64,000 bases of DNA from Nematostella vectensis (Eukaryota; Cnidaria; Anthozoa; Actiniaria; Edwardsiidae): assembly GCF_932526225.1 (NCBI RefSeq), contig NC_064041.1, positions 7,399,042-7,463,041 of the forward strand, in the 5' to 3' direction. Both the position numbers and the translations under genes were made by a program. Below are positions 22,401 through 35,800 of this stretch, one piece after another; the first letter of the stretch is position 1; the number at the start of each line of letters is the position of its first letter. The notes under the pieces were generated by a model, which was given only the letters and a program-made list of their open reading frames with translations, searched no databases and had not been told where the DNA came from.

Positions 22401-25400
22401 ACAGTACCAGCAACAAGGTAGTAGTAGAAATTGTAATACTAGCAGTTGTCAGGCGATGCATCATGGGTGGGGAGGAGAAACAATTTTCTATAAATTCTCA
22501 AAAAACAAACATAAACAGTTGTAGGCTCAATACAACCATAACAAATGAGTAGTAAAACTGTCAACTAACCTTCGACGGCTTTCTTCTTTTTCTTCTTGTC
22601 CATACTACACTTAACTTGTTAGGTAACCTACAAAAAGTACAATTAGCAATACTATTTATCTAATAAATCTTAATTCCATGATCAAAGAGAAATATTTCAT
22701 TCACTGTACGTAAATTTAATTTCATGAAATTGAAGAAAAAGTAGCTTAATTACATGTCTTCACTTGGAGAACCGAATATAGCCTTTAATCTCCGTCATCA
22801 ATGTGAAGTCAAAGTTTGTGGTCTTATTTTTCATAAGTTTTTATTACTGTAAGTTCACAATTTTCTAAATCATGAAAATCACAAAAGCAAGTACAGAAAA
22901 AATTAAGGAAAATATTATGGGTATTTTGATTGTTTTTTTTTTTAGATGACTAAATCATCTAAATACGTTTATGCCATTAATGACCTAAATAATAATAAAA
23001 TAACTAAGGACCCCGTGCGCGTATCCAACATTTTAAACAATCATTTTGTTTCCGTAGGTCGCAGATTAGCCAACAAACTGCCCCCATCTCAACATAATTT
23101 TAGGAATTACCTTGCCACGTCAAATTCCCCCCCCCCCCCCCCCCCCGTCTTCGTTTTTGTTCCGATCAGTTACCACCGCAGAGGTACAGCTTGAAATAAT
23201 GTCAATCCCTAACCATAAGGCATGTGGACTTTACTCATGTCCTACCCAGCTTTTGGAATGTGTGAGACATATCATTAGTCACCCTCTAGCTTTACTTCTT
23301 AATATGTCTGTTACCCCGGGAACTTACCCTGATAAACTTAATGATCTAAATAATAATAAAATAACTAAGGACCCCCTGCGCGTATCCAACATTTTAAAAA
23401 ATAATTTTGTTTCCGTAGGTCGCAGATTAGCCAACAAACTGCCCCCATCTCAACTCGATCCTTGGACAGCTATTGTTTCTGATTTACATGAATGACATGC
23501 AGTACTCCTCAGATAAACTAAATTTCTTTCTTTTTGCTGATGACACAAATATCCTGTATGCCGATAAAAGTGGCAAATCAATAGAAACTACTGTAAATAA
23601 TGAGCTGTTTAAAGTCTATAATTGGCTTACGGCAAATAAATTAATGCTAAATATAAAGAAATCAAATTTCGTCATTTTCCATCCATACCAAAAAACTCTA
23701 GCTTGTCATCCTAAAATACTAATTTATGATAATGACAGAAAAAAAATGTCAGTCTTGAGTGTAAAGAGTACGTCAAGTACCTTGGGGTATTAATTGATAA
23801 TAATCTCACCTTCAAATACCACATTGAGCATATTACAACAAAGATAAGCAGAACTGTGGGATTGATAGCTAAACTGCGACATTTTGTCCCAACCAAAACC
23901 CTACTTCATATCTACCAGTCCTTAATCTTGCCCCACATTTCGTACGTAGTGACCGTGTGGGGTCATGCCAGTAAGTGTTACTTGAACAAAATTCTATACT
24001 TACAAAAACGTGCTCTGCGCTATGTTTTTTGCTCAAAAAAGTGATCATGCGGTCCCCTTTTTCGCTAGAACTAACATTTTACCCATACAGTTGTTATATT
24101 TTGAATCGGTGTGCCATCTTATGTATGATATCCGAAATGGAACCGCCCCACCCAATATTCTAAACCTTTTCACGGATACCAAAAGCGTTCATTCTTACAA
24201 TACACGATCATCAACCTCAAATAAATTCTACATACAAAAATCTAGACTTGAAATCCAGCGAAATTCTTTTTCAAGAGTAGGGTGTGGAATGAGCTGCCAC
24301 AGTCATTGAGAGAGTCCTCCAAAAAACAGTTTAAAACAAAACTGCATTCAGCCCTTGTTGATATCCTTATTAAATATGATGACTATATTGATGTCTGCCA
24401 AATCAGCACAGCTTTGAAAAAATCACAATTTATTGGTATCATAAACTCACATACTTATGTTTGCTTTGTTTTTCCCCTTTTTTTATCATCAGATAAATAA
24501 TGCTGTTAATGCTCTTTTTTCTCTAAGACCAGAAGTGTTTATTTAAATTTTCATTTTTCTCCCAAAATTTTTCAAAATTTTTCAAATTTTCAAATTAATA
24601 TACTAGTTCTCACTTAACTTTGCTTATACAATTATATTTAATATTTATGTAAATAAGTAAGTGACTGATCCGTCTCGATTAGCTCTTCTATTTGCGGATC
24701 AGTCACACCTACTACAAATAAAAATTTGATACAATAAAAAAGTCTAAAAAGAGCCTGTTAAATTTTGCCAAAAAATGGTTGTTGATTGTTTGAAGCTAGT
24801 ATATTTTCTTGAATCCTTCATATTCTAATGCTAGAAGTGGTCTGCAATTCATCCATATTTAATGCTAAAAATCACTCTGACATCAAAACAGTAATGAATG
24901 GCTTAACTTTATAATAGGAAGAACAATCTGGAAAAAATAATAAGAATTACTGACAGAAATAAGGAAGAAATTTTTTCAATTATGAGAGAAAGAGACAAAG
25001 CTATCCATCAATTTTTTTGTGTATTACTGTATATAGCTAATATCTGGTATGAGTAACCAGCGGCGTAGCCAGGATTTTTAACAGGAGGGGGCCCAAAATG
25101 TCCTTTCAAAATGTCTCATACATTTATGCGCCCCTGATAACCAATCCCTATTTATGAGATTAGTAGTATGTAATACATGTACAAAAAAATGTTTATTTAG
25201 TAAACGTCTTTGTCCTGTCAGATCATTGTGTTTACTATCATTTAATAACAATTTGTTCTGTTTTGAAAGCTAAATGAAATATGTCTAAGGAAGGAAAAAG
25301 ATTTTAACGTGACTATCACAGTAAGGCATAGATATTCAAAAATTGCAACAAATTTGACAATTGGTAAAAAATAATCTTTCTAGATTCATGCATATCCATG

Positions 25401-25874
25401 CAGAGTTTTTTACACATTTTCTAGAAAAAACAATTTGTTCCTTTAAATTATAACCTAAACCACCATTGATATGAAAATGAAAAATAAACAAGAAAGAAAG
25501 AAACGACAAGCATAATTTAGATACCACTTTCATATTCCATCAGTTTGCCACGTTTTTCGTCCAAAAAGTAACGTAGTCTGAAATTAAATCTTCTTCGATG
25601 TTTTATGATAAAATACTCTAGCTGTGAAACTTGCGTGATCCAGTACAAGACCGGTATATAATACATCCGTCTTTAAAGTGATGATTTTATATTATTATAA
25701 GAGCAAAAGATCACAGAACAAACATCACGGAATTCACCAGCTAATTATACACAAGAATTCTCACCATTTTCCATTCTTCGCACATTCCACAGTCAACGAT
25801 TCGTAAGACGCTATGAATTGAAACTTTGACGCGTTCTTGCCGACCCTTTGAAGCCTCTTCCATACGGATGACAT
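5999..25874 (-). CDS. EHBP1: EH domain-binding protein 1 (EHBP1) orthologue, about 1,662 aa, 24 coding exons
   Basis: The family links Rab GTPases and EHD proteins to actin in endocytic recycling. The ATG at 25874-25872 opens [19 protein letters not shown], nearly the vertebrate EHBP1 start. Domains in order: N-terminal C2 (about residues 1-200), CH (about 306-408), a long low-complexity region with five YNPF motifs (about 530-715), SPAR and KGTEENST-type repeats, and a C-terminal bMERB coiled-coil Rab-binding domain (about 1486-1625). Exon phases agree at every junction I checked except the exon 7/8 boundary. Human EHBP1 is about 1,231 aa; the extra length is low-complexity sequence between CH and bMERB. 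The gene shares a divergent promoter with Rab14. The extreme C-terminus is uncertain: the last exon reads to a stop at 5999, but a donor-like GTATTC occurs inside it at about 6115. Confidence 0.93.
6873..7280. repeat. Minisatellite, 45-47-bp unit, about nine copies, in an EHBP1 intron
   Basis: Tandem copies of a unit containing TGTGAGTAACACTACCCTGT, a C-run of 5-8, then CTGGATCTGATCACATGGGC. Units differ mainly in C-run length. The array ends 9 bases from the donor of exon 21 (7289). Overlapping short ORFs on the minus strand are repeat artefacts. Confidence 0.9.
7614..7950. repeat. Imperfect tandem duplication of about 160 bp in an EHBP1 intron
   Basis: About 7614-7770 and 7790-7950 align along their length (shared strings include ACAAATG, AAACTAGGG, CAAGCTATGG, TTCACATAA/TTCACGTAAAT, TATAACCCC and TAAGCCATAC). 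The copies are diverged, so the duplication is old or the unit is a dispersed repeat inserted twice. Confidence 0.65.
8438..8572. mobile_element. Palindromic MITE, about 135 bp, with about 60-bp arms
   Basis: The left arm starts TTAGGCCTAGTTTAAACGCC and continues GTTCTTTTCATG. The right arm is its near-perfect reverse complement (CATGAAAAGAACAGC then TTTTAAACTAGGCCTTA). Arms match with few changes to the centre near 8505. It lies in the EHBP1 intron between exons 18 and 19. Fragments of a related sequence may occur at 41360 and 60360. Confidence 0.8.
8700..9115. repeat. Two tandem-lying copies of a dispersed repeat
   Basis: Copies at about 8700-8890 and 8895-9115 share strings such as AACTTCAAAAT, ACTCGCTTG/CACTTGAATT and a GTGT(C/T)ACTTGG end. 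A third copy is at about 49495-49735, where CAAGGAAACTTCA, TCTACGAATGAAGTCTG and TTATTGAC recur. No coding capacity. Confidence 0.65.
9890..10125 (-). repeat. Coding minisatellite, 30-bp unit, inside EHBP1 exon 17
   Basis: About nine 30-bp units, each giving ten residues of the form DKG(T/A)EENST(V/G). Because the unit is a multiple of three, copy-number change keeps the frame. Variants alternate between ACCGAGG- and GCAGAGG-type codons. Confidence 0.9.
11339..11790. mobile_element. MITE-like element with perfect 20-bp terminal inverted repeats
   Basis: AGGGCTTCTGGAATTACGCG at 11339-11358 is the exact reverse complement of 11771-11790. Inside, the motif CGTAATTTAGC and variants recur several times near both ends. 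No transposase ORF. I could not settle a target-site duplication. It lies in the EHBP1 intron between exons 15 and 16. Confidence 0.8.
12214..12405. mobile_element. Palindromic MITE, 192 bp, about 85-bp arms
   Basis: The left arm (AAGCCCCCATGCAAACTGCG, then CCAGCACAAGCCAGCATTGC) pairs with the right arm (GCAATGCTGGCTGGTGCTGG, then CGCAGTTTGCACGGGGCTTT) with scattered mismatches, to a centre near 12310. It is in the same intron as the 11339-11790 element. Short ORFs on both strands here are palindrome artefacts. Confidence 0.85.
13557..13578. repeat. (CATA)n microsatellite
   Basis: Five and a half CATA units in the EHBP1 intron between exons 14 and 15. Confidence 0.85.
13629..13696. repeat. 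Short perfect inverted repeat with 16-bp arms
   Basis: GACGTCACAGCGTGTC (13629-13644) and its reverse complement (13681-13696) flank 36 bases that contain a further partial match (CAGTCACGCTGGG). The right arm contains the CRE octamer TGACGTCA. It may be the core of a decayed MITE. Confidence 0.8.
14205..14410. repeat. Dispersed repeat copy 1 (partner at 20905-21115)
   Basis: It shares TTTTTAACGG, AAATATTTCA, a GTGTGT/ATGTGTCT block, ATTGGAAGTTT, CTTTGAGGATGTGA and a TTCTTTTG...GAGGTTT(T/C)CGTC end with 20905-21115, about 6.7 kb away. Both copies lie in introns of EHBP1 in the same orientation. There is no ORF. Confidence 0.75.
16740..17170. repeat. GAT/ATG-rich simple-sequence region in an EHBP1 intron
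   Basis: Runs of GATGATGATAATG-like sequence between exons 12 and 11. ORFs rich in Met/Ile/Asp (plus) or His (minus) here are products of the simple sequence. Confidence 0.85.
17197..18674 (-). other. EHBP1: EHBP1 exons 7-11: linker and first part of the CH domain
   Basis: Exon 7 starts at 18674 and its donor is ambiguous (18503 or 18490). Exon 8 is 18069-18021 (49 bp), exon 9 is 17922-17880, exon 10 is 17441-17324 and exon 11 is 17245-17197. Exons 10 and 11 encode the front of a calponin-homology domain ([47 protein letters not shown]). Exon 8 is open only if exon 7 ends in phase 2. If exon 7 ends at 18490 in phase 0, it joins exon 9 in frame and exon 8 is skipped. Exon 8 may therefore be a cassette exon. 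Confidence 0.85.
18047..18290. repeat. EHBP1: Local duplication spanning the 5' edge of EHBP1 exon 8
   Basis: The segment around 18060-18150 (containing the exon 8 acceptor) is repeated in diverged form at about 18200-18290. Matching strings include TGTTGGCCTGCA/TGTTGGTCTGCA, ACATGTTA/ACATGTAA, ATGGTTGATGACCAA/ATGGTAAATGGCCAA and CTACTT(C/A)AA. The second copy keeps a CTGCAG acceptor-like site. Confidence 0.65.
18756..19277. repeat. Minisatellite, 16-bp unit, about 32 copies, in an EHBP1 intron
   Basis: Near-perfect tandem array of TGATGATAATAGTTAG with G/A and G/T variants, between exons 7 and 6. One interruption occurs near 18925 and another near 19147. Confidence 0.92.
19735..20024. mobile_element. 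hAT-type MITE, about 290 bp
   Basis: It begins CAGGGGCGGATACAGG and ends CCTTGGATCTGCCCCTG, an imperfect terminal inverted repeat of about 16 bp with CAGGGG ends like hAT elements. The sequence TATGT flanks both sides; a full 8-bp duplication is not evident. It lies in the EHBP1 intron between exons 6 and 5. Confidence 0.65.
20905..21115. repeat. Dispersed repeat copy 2 (partner at 14205-14410)
   Basis: Same orientation as its partner, with the shared landmarks GATTTTTAACGG, ATATTTCA, CATTGGAAGTTT, CTTTGAGGATGTGA and TTCTTTTGTCTTTTAACGG. It lies in the EHBP1 intron between exons 5 and 4. Confidence 0.7.
22977..23454 (+). repeat. 117-bp direct duplication inside the LINE fragment
   Basis: 22977-23093 and 23338-23454 are equal in length and differ at only a few positions (for example GACC/GATC, CCCCG/CCCCC). 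The second copy lies exactly where the central RT motifs should be. Confidence 0.9.
24661..24706 (+). other. Perfect 12-bp hairpin near the LINE 3' end
   Basis: GTGACTGATCCG (24661-24672) is the reverse complement of CGGATCAGTCAC (24695-24706), with a 22-base loop. An A-rich tail follows to about 24745. In several non-LTR families the element's own RT recognises a 3' stem-loop; assigning that role here is inference. Confidence 0.8.
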
Positions 25875-26348
25875 GATTTAGCGAGGAAAGGAAGGGAATC
25901 GGCAACTTTGGTAGAATAATTTTGCTCGTTCCTCACTCATGTCTGGACCCTTCCCGAAAACACGCTAAGTAACCGCGCGATTATATTTTCACCGCCGGAT
26001 CCCAAATATCTTTCGATCGATATGCTATCGGCAATCCTGGAAAAATCGACCATCAAATTTAGTGTTTAAGCTAATTGACGTAAAATTTCAAGTTTGGAAC
26101 TATACTATAAAATAATTGGTAAACGCTAGTTAATAACACATTTTCAACATTTCTTTGACGTTTTTAAAAAATGTTATAGAGATTGGTTTCCATTTATTTT
26201 AATTCGATATGTACTCGAGATAGCTTCGGAAGTGCTACATCTCCCAGAATTCCCCGGAGCCAATGGTACGAATCACGGGATCCGCCATCTTTTTGATCTT
26301 CTCTTCCTCTCTGTAATTTCATCTTGATATTTTCATTTCATATTTAAG
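25875..26348. promoter_or_regulatory. Divergent promoter of EHBP1 (minus) and Rab14 (plus), with Rab14 5' UTR exon
   Basis: Only about 470 bases separate the EHBP1 ATG from the end of the Rab14 noncoding exon, whose donor AAG/GTAAGC is at 26348/26349. Visible elements: GCTACATCTCCCAGAATTC (26234-26252), close to the ZNF143/Staf-THAP11 motif; a CCAAT box (26260-26264); and CCGCCATCTTTTT (26282-26294), which reversed is an AAGATGGCGG YY1-type site. No TATA box was seen. The set resembles a housekeeping bidirectional promoter. Site identities are by consensus only. Confidence 0.7.
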
Positions 26349-26742
26349 GTAAGCAACGATTCTTTTATTAAAAAAAGTAAAGTATTTCAAATTATGTTAT
26401 TTCGCCTCCCGACCGTTTTTCTTGTTCTATATTCTGCTGCGTAATTTTTACATGATCGTTCGAGCTGTTGTGTTCGAAAAAATCATCCAGTTCTTCACAA
26501 TTCTTCCCCCATTGCAACCCAGCCGATGGAAAAATAAGCCCATCGACAAGTGCAGATATCAATTACTGCTGCAAACGTCTCCCAGTAGCCTGGAACATTT
26601 CGTATAGTGATATTTGTACAAAGTTGGTAGTTCAATTTTGCACCCATGTACAACTAAGCCAAGATATAAGCAATATCATTGCAATGTGCTTTTGTCCTGT
26701 TTGACAATGTTCATTTATTGAATCCTTCTAGAAGTCGCAAAG

Positions 26743-30753
<4,011 letters not shown>

Positions 30754-32301
30754 TTGATGCATGTCAATCATTGCTCCTACTGTACAGACATTTTCATCAG
30801 TGTAATTAACAAAATCACTCATCTGTCTCAGAGTGCAAAGACTGCAAAATGGAGACAGGCCCTTCATTCATAACACACAGACTTGATGAATGGCGATGGG
30901 TGTTATAGAGGCTTGGTAGAAACTAATGGCAACAGGCCCTTAATTTACAAACACAGACTTGATGAATGGGGATGGTGTTATAGAGGCTTGCTAGAAACTA
31001 ATCAGGACAGACAATTAAACATTTGTTAGATGAGTGTTGGGAGAAAGGAGGTGTACAAGTTATTCAACCCTCCCATCCCCTGACCACCAACTCCTAATAA
31101 ATACATATAACAAAATTTTTTAGACACTATCGCAAAATTAGAACATATCTGTTTGTTATGACATCAAGACTAACCAAAATATGGGACCTGCCCTCACTCA
31201 TACTCTGCTTGGTGAAAAGTAAAAAAAAAGATTACAATGTACCCTGATTGTTGTACAGTTTGGGTTAGTATACTCTTTTACATCCCCCTTCCCCCCTTTC
31301 CTGAAGTCTTTGATATCTTTACAATTTTTGTACTTCAGTTTGATCATCTGAAGGGCTATGTTTTATTGACAGTTTGTACCAACAGCAATCATATCAAGGG
31401 AAGATCTTTCAAACGTAGTAGAATAAGATAATATCCAATGTTATAAAGGGACAGGTCCCTTAAAAGCATGTTATTGCTAAGCCCTGGGATTGGAGCTCCT
31501 CTTTTTGTATTTTATTGAAAAGACACATAGTTCATTTTAAAAATTCCTTGCATTTGTTTATTTTGTCATCTGTGTTTGAACTCCTGCCCTCCCTTCAAAA
31601 TAGATTTGTACAAACTGCACAGTGGCCTTCTTTATGAAAGTTCAATGCTAGGTCCATATTCTATCTTTTCTCAACTTATAGGGAAAATTTTTTTCAACTA
31701 TGACAGCAACCGTGAAAGGTTCCCAGTTACATTTAGCCAAGCAGGCTTTCAACTATTAGTAGATTAGAATTTATTGCTTCTCTGTAAGCTTATGAGAAAT
31801 CATAAGAATTACTATTAACACAAACACTGTTAAAATTTATTGTACATCATAAGTAGCCATTTAAGCATAAATAATGCCACTGGTGTTATACTCCAGGTAT
31901 CAAAGCCTTTTCTGTGGTGTTTTTAGGAACATTTGAATGAATGCTAAACAAGATTATGACTATCAAATGATAAGATGATCAAGCACTTCTTAAAAAAAAT
32001 GCCATAGGGGAATCTTTGCCACTCTTGATTTATTAGTGTACACTATACATGAATCTCCTGGCTTTGAAGCAGAATGTGGGTAGGATTGGCATGATAAACT
32101 ATCCAAGCGTATTTTCCAGACATGACAACAAGGAAAATTCTATTGGTATTTTCCAAATTGTGCCTCAAATGAAATAAAATTTGAAGTAAAGATTGTTATT
32201 AAGATCAAAATAGCCTGTGGTGTTAGTTGTAGTTTGTGAGAGTAATGAGGTGATGATTTTGTAAAATAATGATAATTTGATAGCACCAGTGTCTGAATAA
32301 A
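30754..32301 (+). other. RAB14: Probable Rab14 3' UTR and downstream sequence
   Basis: No coding ORF. A 75-77-bp segment beginning ACAGGCCCTT is present twice in tandem (about 30854-31005) with few differences. AATAAA at 32296-32301 is a candidate polyadenylation signal, which would give a 3' UTR of about 1.5 kb; an earlier site cannot be excluded. Confidence 0.5.
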
Positions 32302-32519
32302 TTTATTGTCTACATTCAGCAATTCTTGTTTGTTTCTTCACTCAAATTCCTTTTGTCTCCCTGTAAGAAAGGAGGCCTTGTTTACCTATTTACATTTGCG
32401 CTTTTTTAACCTTGCATGAAAAACAATATAAACCGGCAAAAGAGCAGCATATGAAACGTTACTAAAATATAGTTCTGTCTTGGGTTTCATTTTGGACGAT
32501 TTTCCTGAAGCGTTAGTCC

Positions 32520-32721
32520 GGGTTTCCTGTGGTAACATGACAACGCAAACGGAAATGGTCAGTGGTTATGTTCGTGTTGTGCATGCGTGTTGTCGTAGAT
32601 AGATGGAATGACGAAACAACGTCAATCTTTTCAAGTCGTTACTCGTGAGTGTGGAAGTGTTCCCAAGAAACCGGCAATTTTCGCCGAAAAAAAAACGAAC
32701 CAAGGCCTTATTTATACACAG
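32520..32721 (+). promoter_or_regulatory. CYCS: Cytochrome c promoter and 5' UTR exon
   Basis: A noncoding exon ends with ACACAG/GTGAGC at 32721/32722, about 1 kb before the coding exon. Just upstream, TGTGCATGCGTG (about 32579-32590) resembles an NRF-1 half-palindrome, a known regulator of vertebrate cytochrome c. The start site is not visible, and the NRF-1 reading is weak. Confidence 0.45.
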
Positions 32722-33758
32722 GTGAGCCCTTGAAGTCACGTACAATATGATCCGGTTATGCTATTAATCTATTGGTGGAAGTTTGAGTAGTTATAACCCG
32801 ACAGTTCAGCCGTGAAGAGAGAACTCATACACGTGTGGTTTGTCACTGTTCAACCGGCTTTTTTTTTATACCTAATGATTTCACTGGTTCTGTAAGCTGT
32901 AGAGAGAGGTATAAGTATGTTTGACAAAAATCATTATCATTGCGCCGAATCGCATTAAAATTGAAAGTTCTTTTTTTGCCACAAAAGTAGTCGAAGTGTC
33001 TAGTTTTAGCGTCTCCGCTCAAGAATTCAGTTGATTTGCCCACCCTATAAGAATACGCGAAATTCTAAAGTTTGTTTCCACTTGTAACTTTTTAAAGCAA
33101 ATATGTTATTTTGCATCAGCGCAACTAAAGCACTTTTGTCGTGTAAGGAAAGCCTACATGCGTGTGTTGGTGATGTCAAATGTCCAGGATTAATAACATC
33201 TTTTCTTTATTGATTTCCGAATCAGGGAAGATGCGGCTAATATTCCAAAAAGTTCAAATTTATACTCTACATGTTTTGTTATATCTTGGAAAGCAAATGT
33301 AATTATTTGATATTGGATTACGGGATTAATGCTTACAATCTGGCTATTGCATAATGGTTTGCGACGTGTATTTGTGAATTTGATTTTCTCTTTAACCTAT
33401 TGATTGCTTAACTCGTTCTCATGTCCTTACATTGTTGTTACAATTTCTAAGCTAAATATTCACTTTGTTCTGACGTGTGCCTATAGTGTTCAGACCTGCA
33501 TAATTTCTCTTATGTTTGGAAAAAAAAACATTTCTTACAACACACAAACACTACTTAATATTCCTAGGCTTTCTTAATATTATTCCTATTATTATATAAA
33601 TCAAATATATTATTTAATGATGCTTCACATTTTATTTTCCCACACAATTTTCCCACTATATATATCTGAAATTTTGACCTATGCATCTTCATAAATTTCC
33701 AAGCCCTGAAATATGTATAGGGAGTATAATAAAAATCGTGTGTGTTTGTTCCAGAGAA

Positions 33759-35338
33759 ATGGGTGACGCGACCAAGGGAGCAAAGGTCTTCAAGACAAAG
33801 TGCGCACAGTGCCACACTGTAGAAGCTGTAAGTCCCCTACTCTCATCTTTAAATTAAGTTTTGAAAGAAATGGATGTAAAAAAAACTAAGACCCAAAAAT
33901 CTACTTCTCTCTATATGATTTATATATTGGTTCCCCCCCTCCCCCCATATACATATCACATATCCTTCCCGTAACTCTATGCAACCCACTGTTACATAAG
34001 TATGTTTCTCATGAGATTGGGGCGACAGCTCAGTTGTACAGCTTCGCTTCTCAAGCAAGAGGACCAGGGTACAAGGTCAGGTTAGGGATTTTTTCAGAGG
34101 TGTAAAAAAACTGGCTCTGTATTTTGGACTGTGTATCCCTTGTGGCTCAGATGACTATGTTAAATGGCGGTCTGTCTCTCAAAAACCTAGCTAACCAACC
34201 TGTTATTGTGGGACTTTAAAGAACCACTGAAGAAGGCAGAGTCTATCTACAGTATCTGTACTTGGCTGCATAACCAAAAGGGGCATTAACATACTAACAC
34301 TTTCTCATCCATGTGAACTGCATGGCAGCAAAGTGCACCTTTATGTAGCAGTCTGAATAAGACCCTGTGTAATGATAATCCAGAGTTATTCAGCCTATGG
34401 CTGCATTTCTGGATAAAGTCGGCCCAGCTTCCTTTCCTTTCTTTTCTTGTAATAAGCATTTTTCTGTTGTTATTTTTCAGGGAGGCAAACACAAGACAGG
34501 CCCTAATCTCCATGGTCTGTTTGGCCGCAAGACAGGCCAAGCCGAAGGTTTCTCATACACAACCGCCAATCAGAACAAAGGAATTACATGGGGAGAGGAT
34601 ACGCTAATGGTATACCTTGAGAACCCCAAGAAATATATTCCAGGTAGGTCTAATGTCAAGGAATATTTTTCTCGATTCCATTTTATTAGAATATTTGTAG
34701 ATATTGCGGCCAAAGACAATTAAAATCTGATTTCTCATTAGGAACAAAGATGGTATTTGCTGGAATAAAAAAGAAGAATGAAAGATTAGGTAAGACACCC
34801 ACTTCTTATATTACTGATGTTGCATTGAAAAAAAAAATGTTTAGAGTAATCGTTCTCTGTGTTTTTTTGTTGTCGTTGTTTTTGCCCACATTTGGTTTTA
34901 AAACTGTTTTGCTCATGTTTTGCTCTTTGGTGACACAGCAGAAGGCTTTGTTCTGCTGTATTTTTTTATAAGCCTAAAATAAGAGACAAATTAAGCACAA
35001 CATGTAGAGTGCTGCTGTAAATGTCTCCTAAATGTTTCTTAGTTTAGCCATGGCCAAAATCATGCTACATGCTAAATAAGGTGCAGTGTTTGTCATGAAC
35101 ATGTTTCTCACCTTTCAGAAGAGAAGCATTTCTGGATCTCTTTGGTGCACAATTATCTTTTTGAGTGGAGGGGGTCTGGCTAAACTTCGTGACTTCGTTG
35201 AACAATACAAGTCCCCCTCTATATTTTAGCCAGGCGTTTTTTTTACAAATTGTGAATAGCATGTCTTTATAGATTAATAGATTTAAAGTAATTTTTTTTT
35301 CAGATCTGATCGCATACCTTAAACAGGAAACAAGCTGA
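33759..35338 (+). CDS. CYCS: Cytochrome c, 104 aa, 4 coding exons, complete
   Basis: Electron carrier between complexes III and IV in the mitochondrial intermembrane space, and an apoptosis trigger in vertebrates. Exons: 33759-33827, 34481-34643, 34742-34789, 35304-35338, all with GT-AG junctions and agreeing phases. The haem-binding motif CAQCH is in exon 1 (residues 15-19). The TGPNLHG loop, the [15 protein letters not shown] segment, and the [20 protein letters not shown] region with the axial Met are all present. It ends [11 protein letters not shown]. The 104-aa length equals the animal norm with no presequence, as expected. AATAAA follows at 35539-35544. It lies directly downstream of Rab14 in the same orientation. 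Confidence 0.97.
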
Positions 35339-35538
35339 AGATTGTTCATGGTTTCTTGCCTAATTTTTAAATACAGGATATGTCAAGCTATTTTAGGTGA
35401 TTTTCTACACTTTTATTTAATGATGATCAGGGCAGTTTCTTGCCTGTGTGAAAATTGTGTTCTGTGTTTTTTTTTTTTTTTTTGTGAATCAGGCAGTACT
35501 TTGCTGGAACTATGTGCTGACCTAAACTGGAGTGGACA

Positions 35539-35544
35539 AATAAA
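35539..35544 (+). terminator. CYCS: Polyadenylation signal of the cytochrome c gene
   Basis: AATAAA about 200 bases after the stop codon, followed by a T/G-rich stretch. No competing signal lies between. Confidence 0.6.
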
Positions 35545-35744
35545 AAAGCAATCAATGTACATATAAACTTGAGTATTGTGTGATTGCTTGAGTATTGATA
35601 CAATGCCTTTGGTTACAGGGTTTTTTTACCTGAATACACCTTTTTGGGGGATCCTACCATACCATTTACTTCTAACGCTTGACTGCACATGGTACCCTGA
35701 GGGTGCTTTAGGGGGGTAGGGGTCAGAAATCATCAGTCATTTTT

Positions 35745-35800
35745 TTACCCTCACCCCAGCCCCTCACCCCTACCCCATCCCTATCACCCCATCCCAGATA
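35745..35800. repeat. C-rich minisatellite remnant on the 3' side of a LINE
   Basis: CCCTCACCCCAGCCCCTCAC-type repeats, the same style as the longer block at 38742-39170. The LINE lies between the two blocks. Confidence 0.7.

Larger units (their letters stand above)
22946..24745 (+). mobile_element. Truncated, rearranged LINE (reverse transcriptase) fragment in EHBP1 intron 1
   Basis: Opposite in orientation to EHBP1. Short ORFs in shifting frames give an RT palm piece with the active-site block [11 protein letters not shown] (about 23520-23560), a [12 protein letters not shown] block (about 23780-23815), a thumb-like region ending SYVVTVWGH (about 23965) and a C-terminal stretch with [11 protein letters not shown] (about 24150). 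These are standard landmarks of CR1/Jockey-like non-LTR elements, though I cannot fix the clade. The 5' part is lost, a poly-C run interrupts it (23128-23145), and a 117-bp segment is present twice in place of the central RT. A 12-bp hairpin sits near the 3' end. This is a dead copy. Confidence 0.85.
19550..25874 (-). other. EHBP1: EHBP1 exons 1-6: N-terminal C2 domain
   Basis: Coding exons: 25874-25765, 22627-22570, 22197-22102, 21449-21393, 20853-20672, 19704-19550. Each is bounded by AG/GT and the reading frame carries through. Diagnostic strings are [15 protein letters not shown] (exon 2), [20 protein letters not shown] (exon 3), [12 protein letters not shown] (exon 4), [13 protein letters not shown] (exon 5) and [17 protein letters not shown] (exon 6). 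All align by eye with the EHBP1 N-terminal C2 domain, a lipid-binding module for endosomal membranes. Intron 1 (25764-22628) contains an antisense LINE fragment; the intron between exons 5 and 6 holds a MITE. Confidence 0.92.

Noticed and set aside
33564-35349. Minus-strand ORFs opposite cytochrome c
   Set aside because: Antisense to a gene with all exon phases and the haem motif intact.
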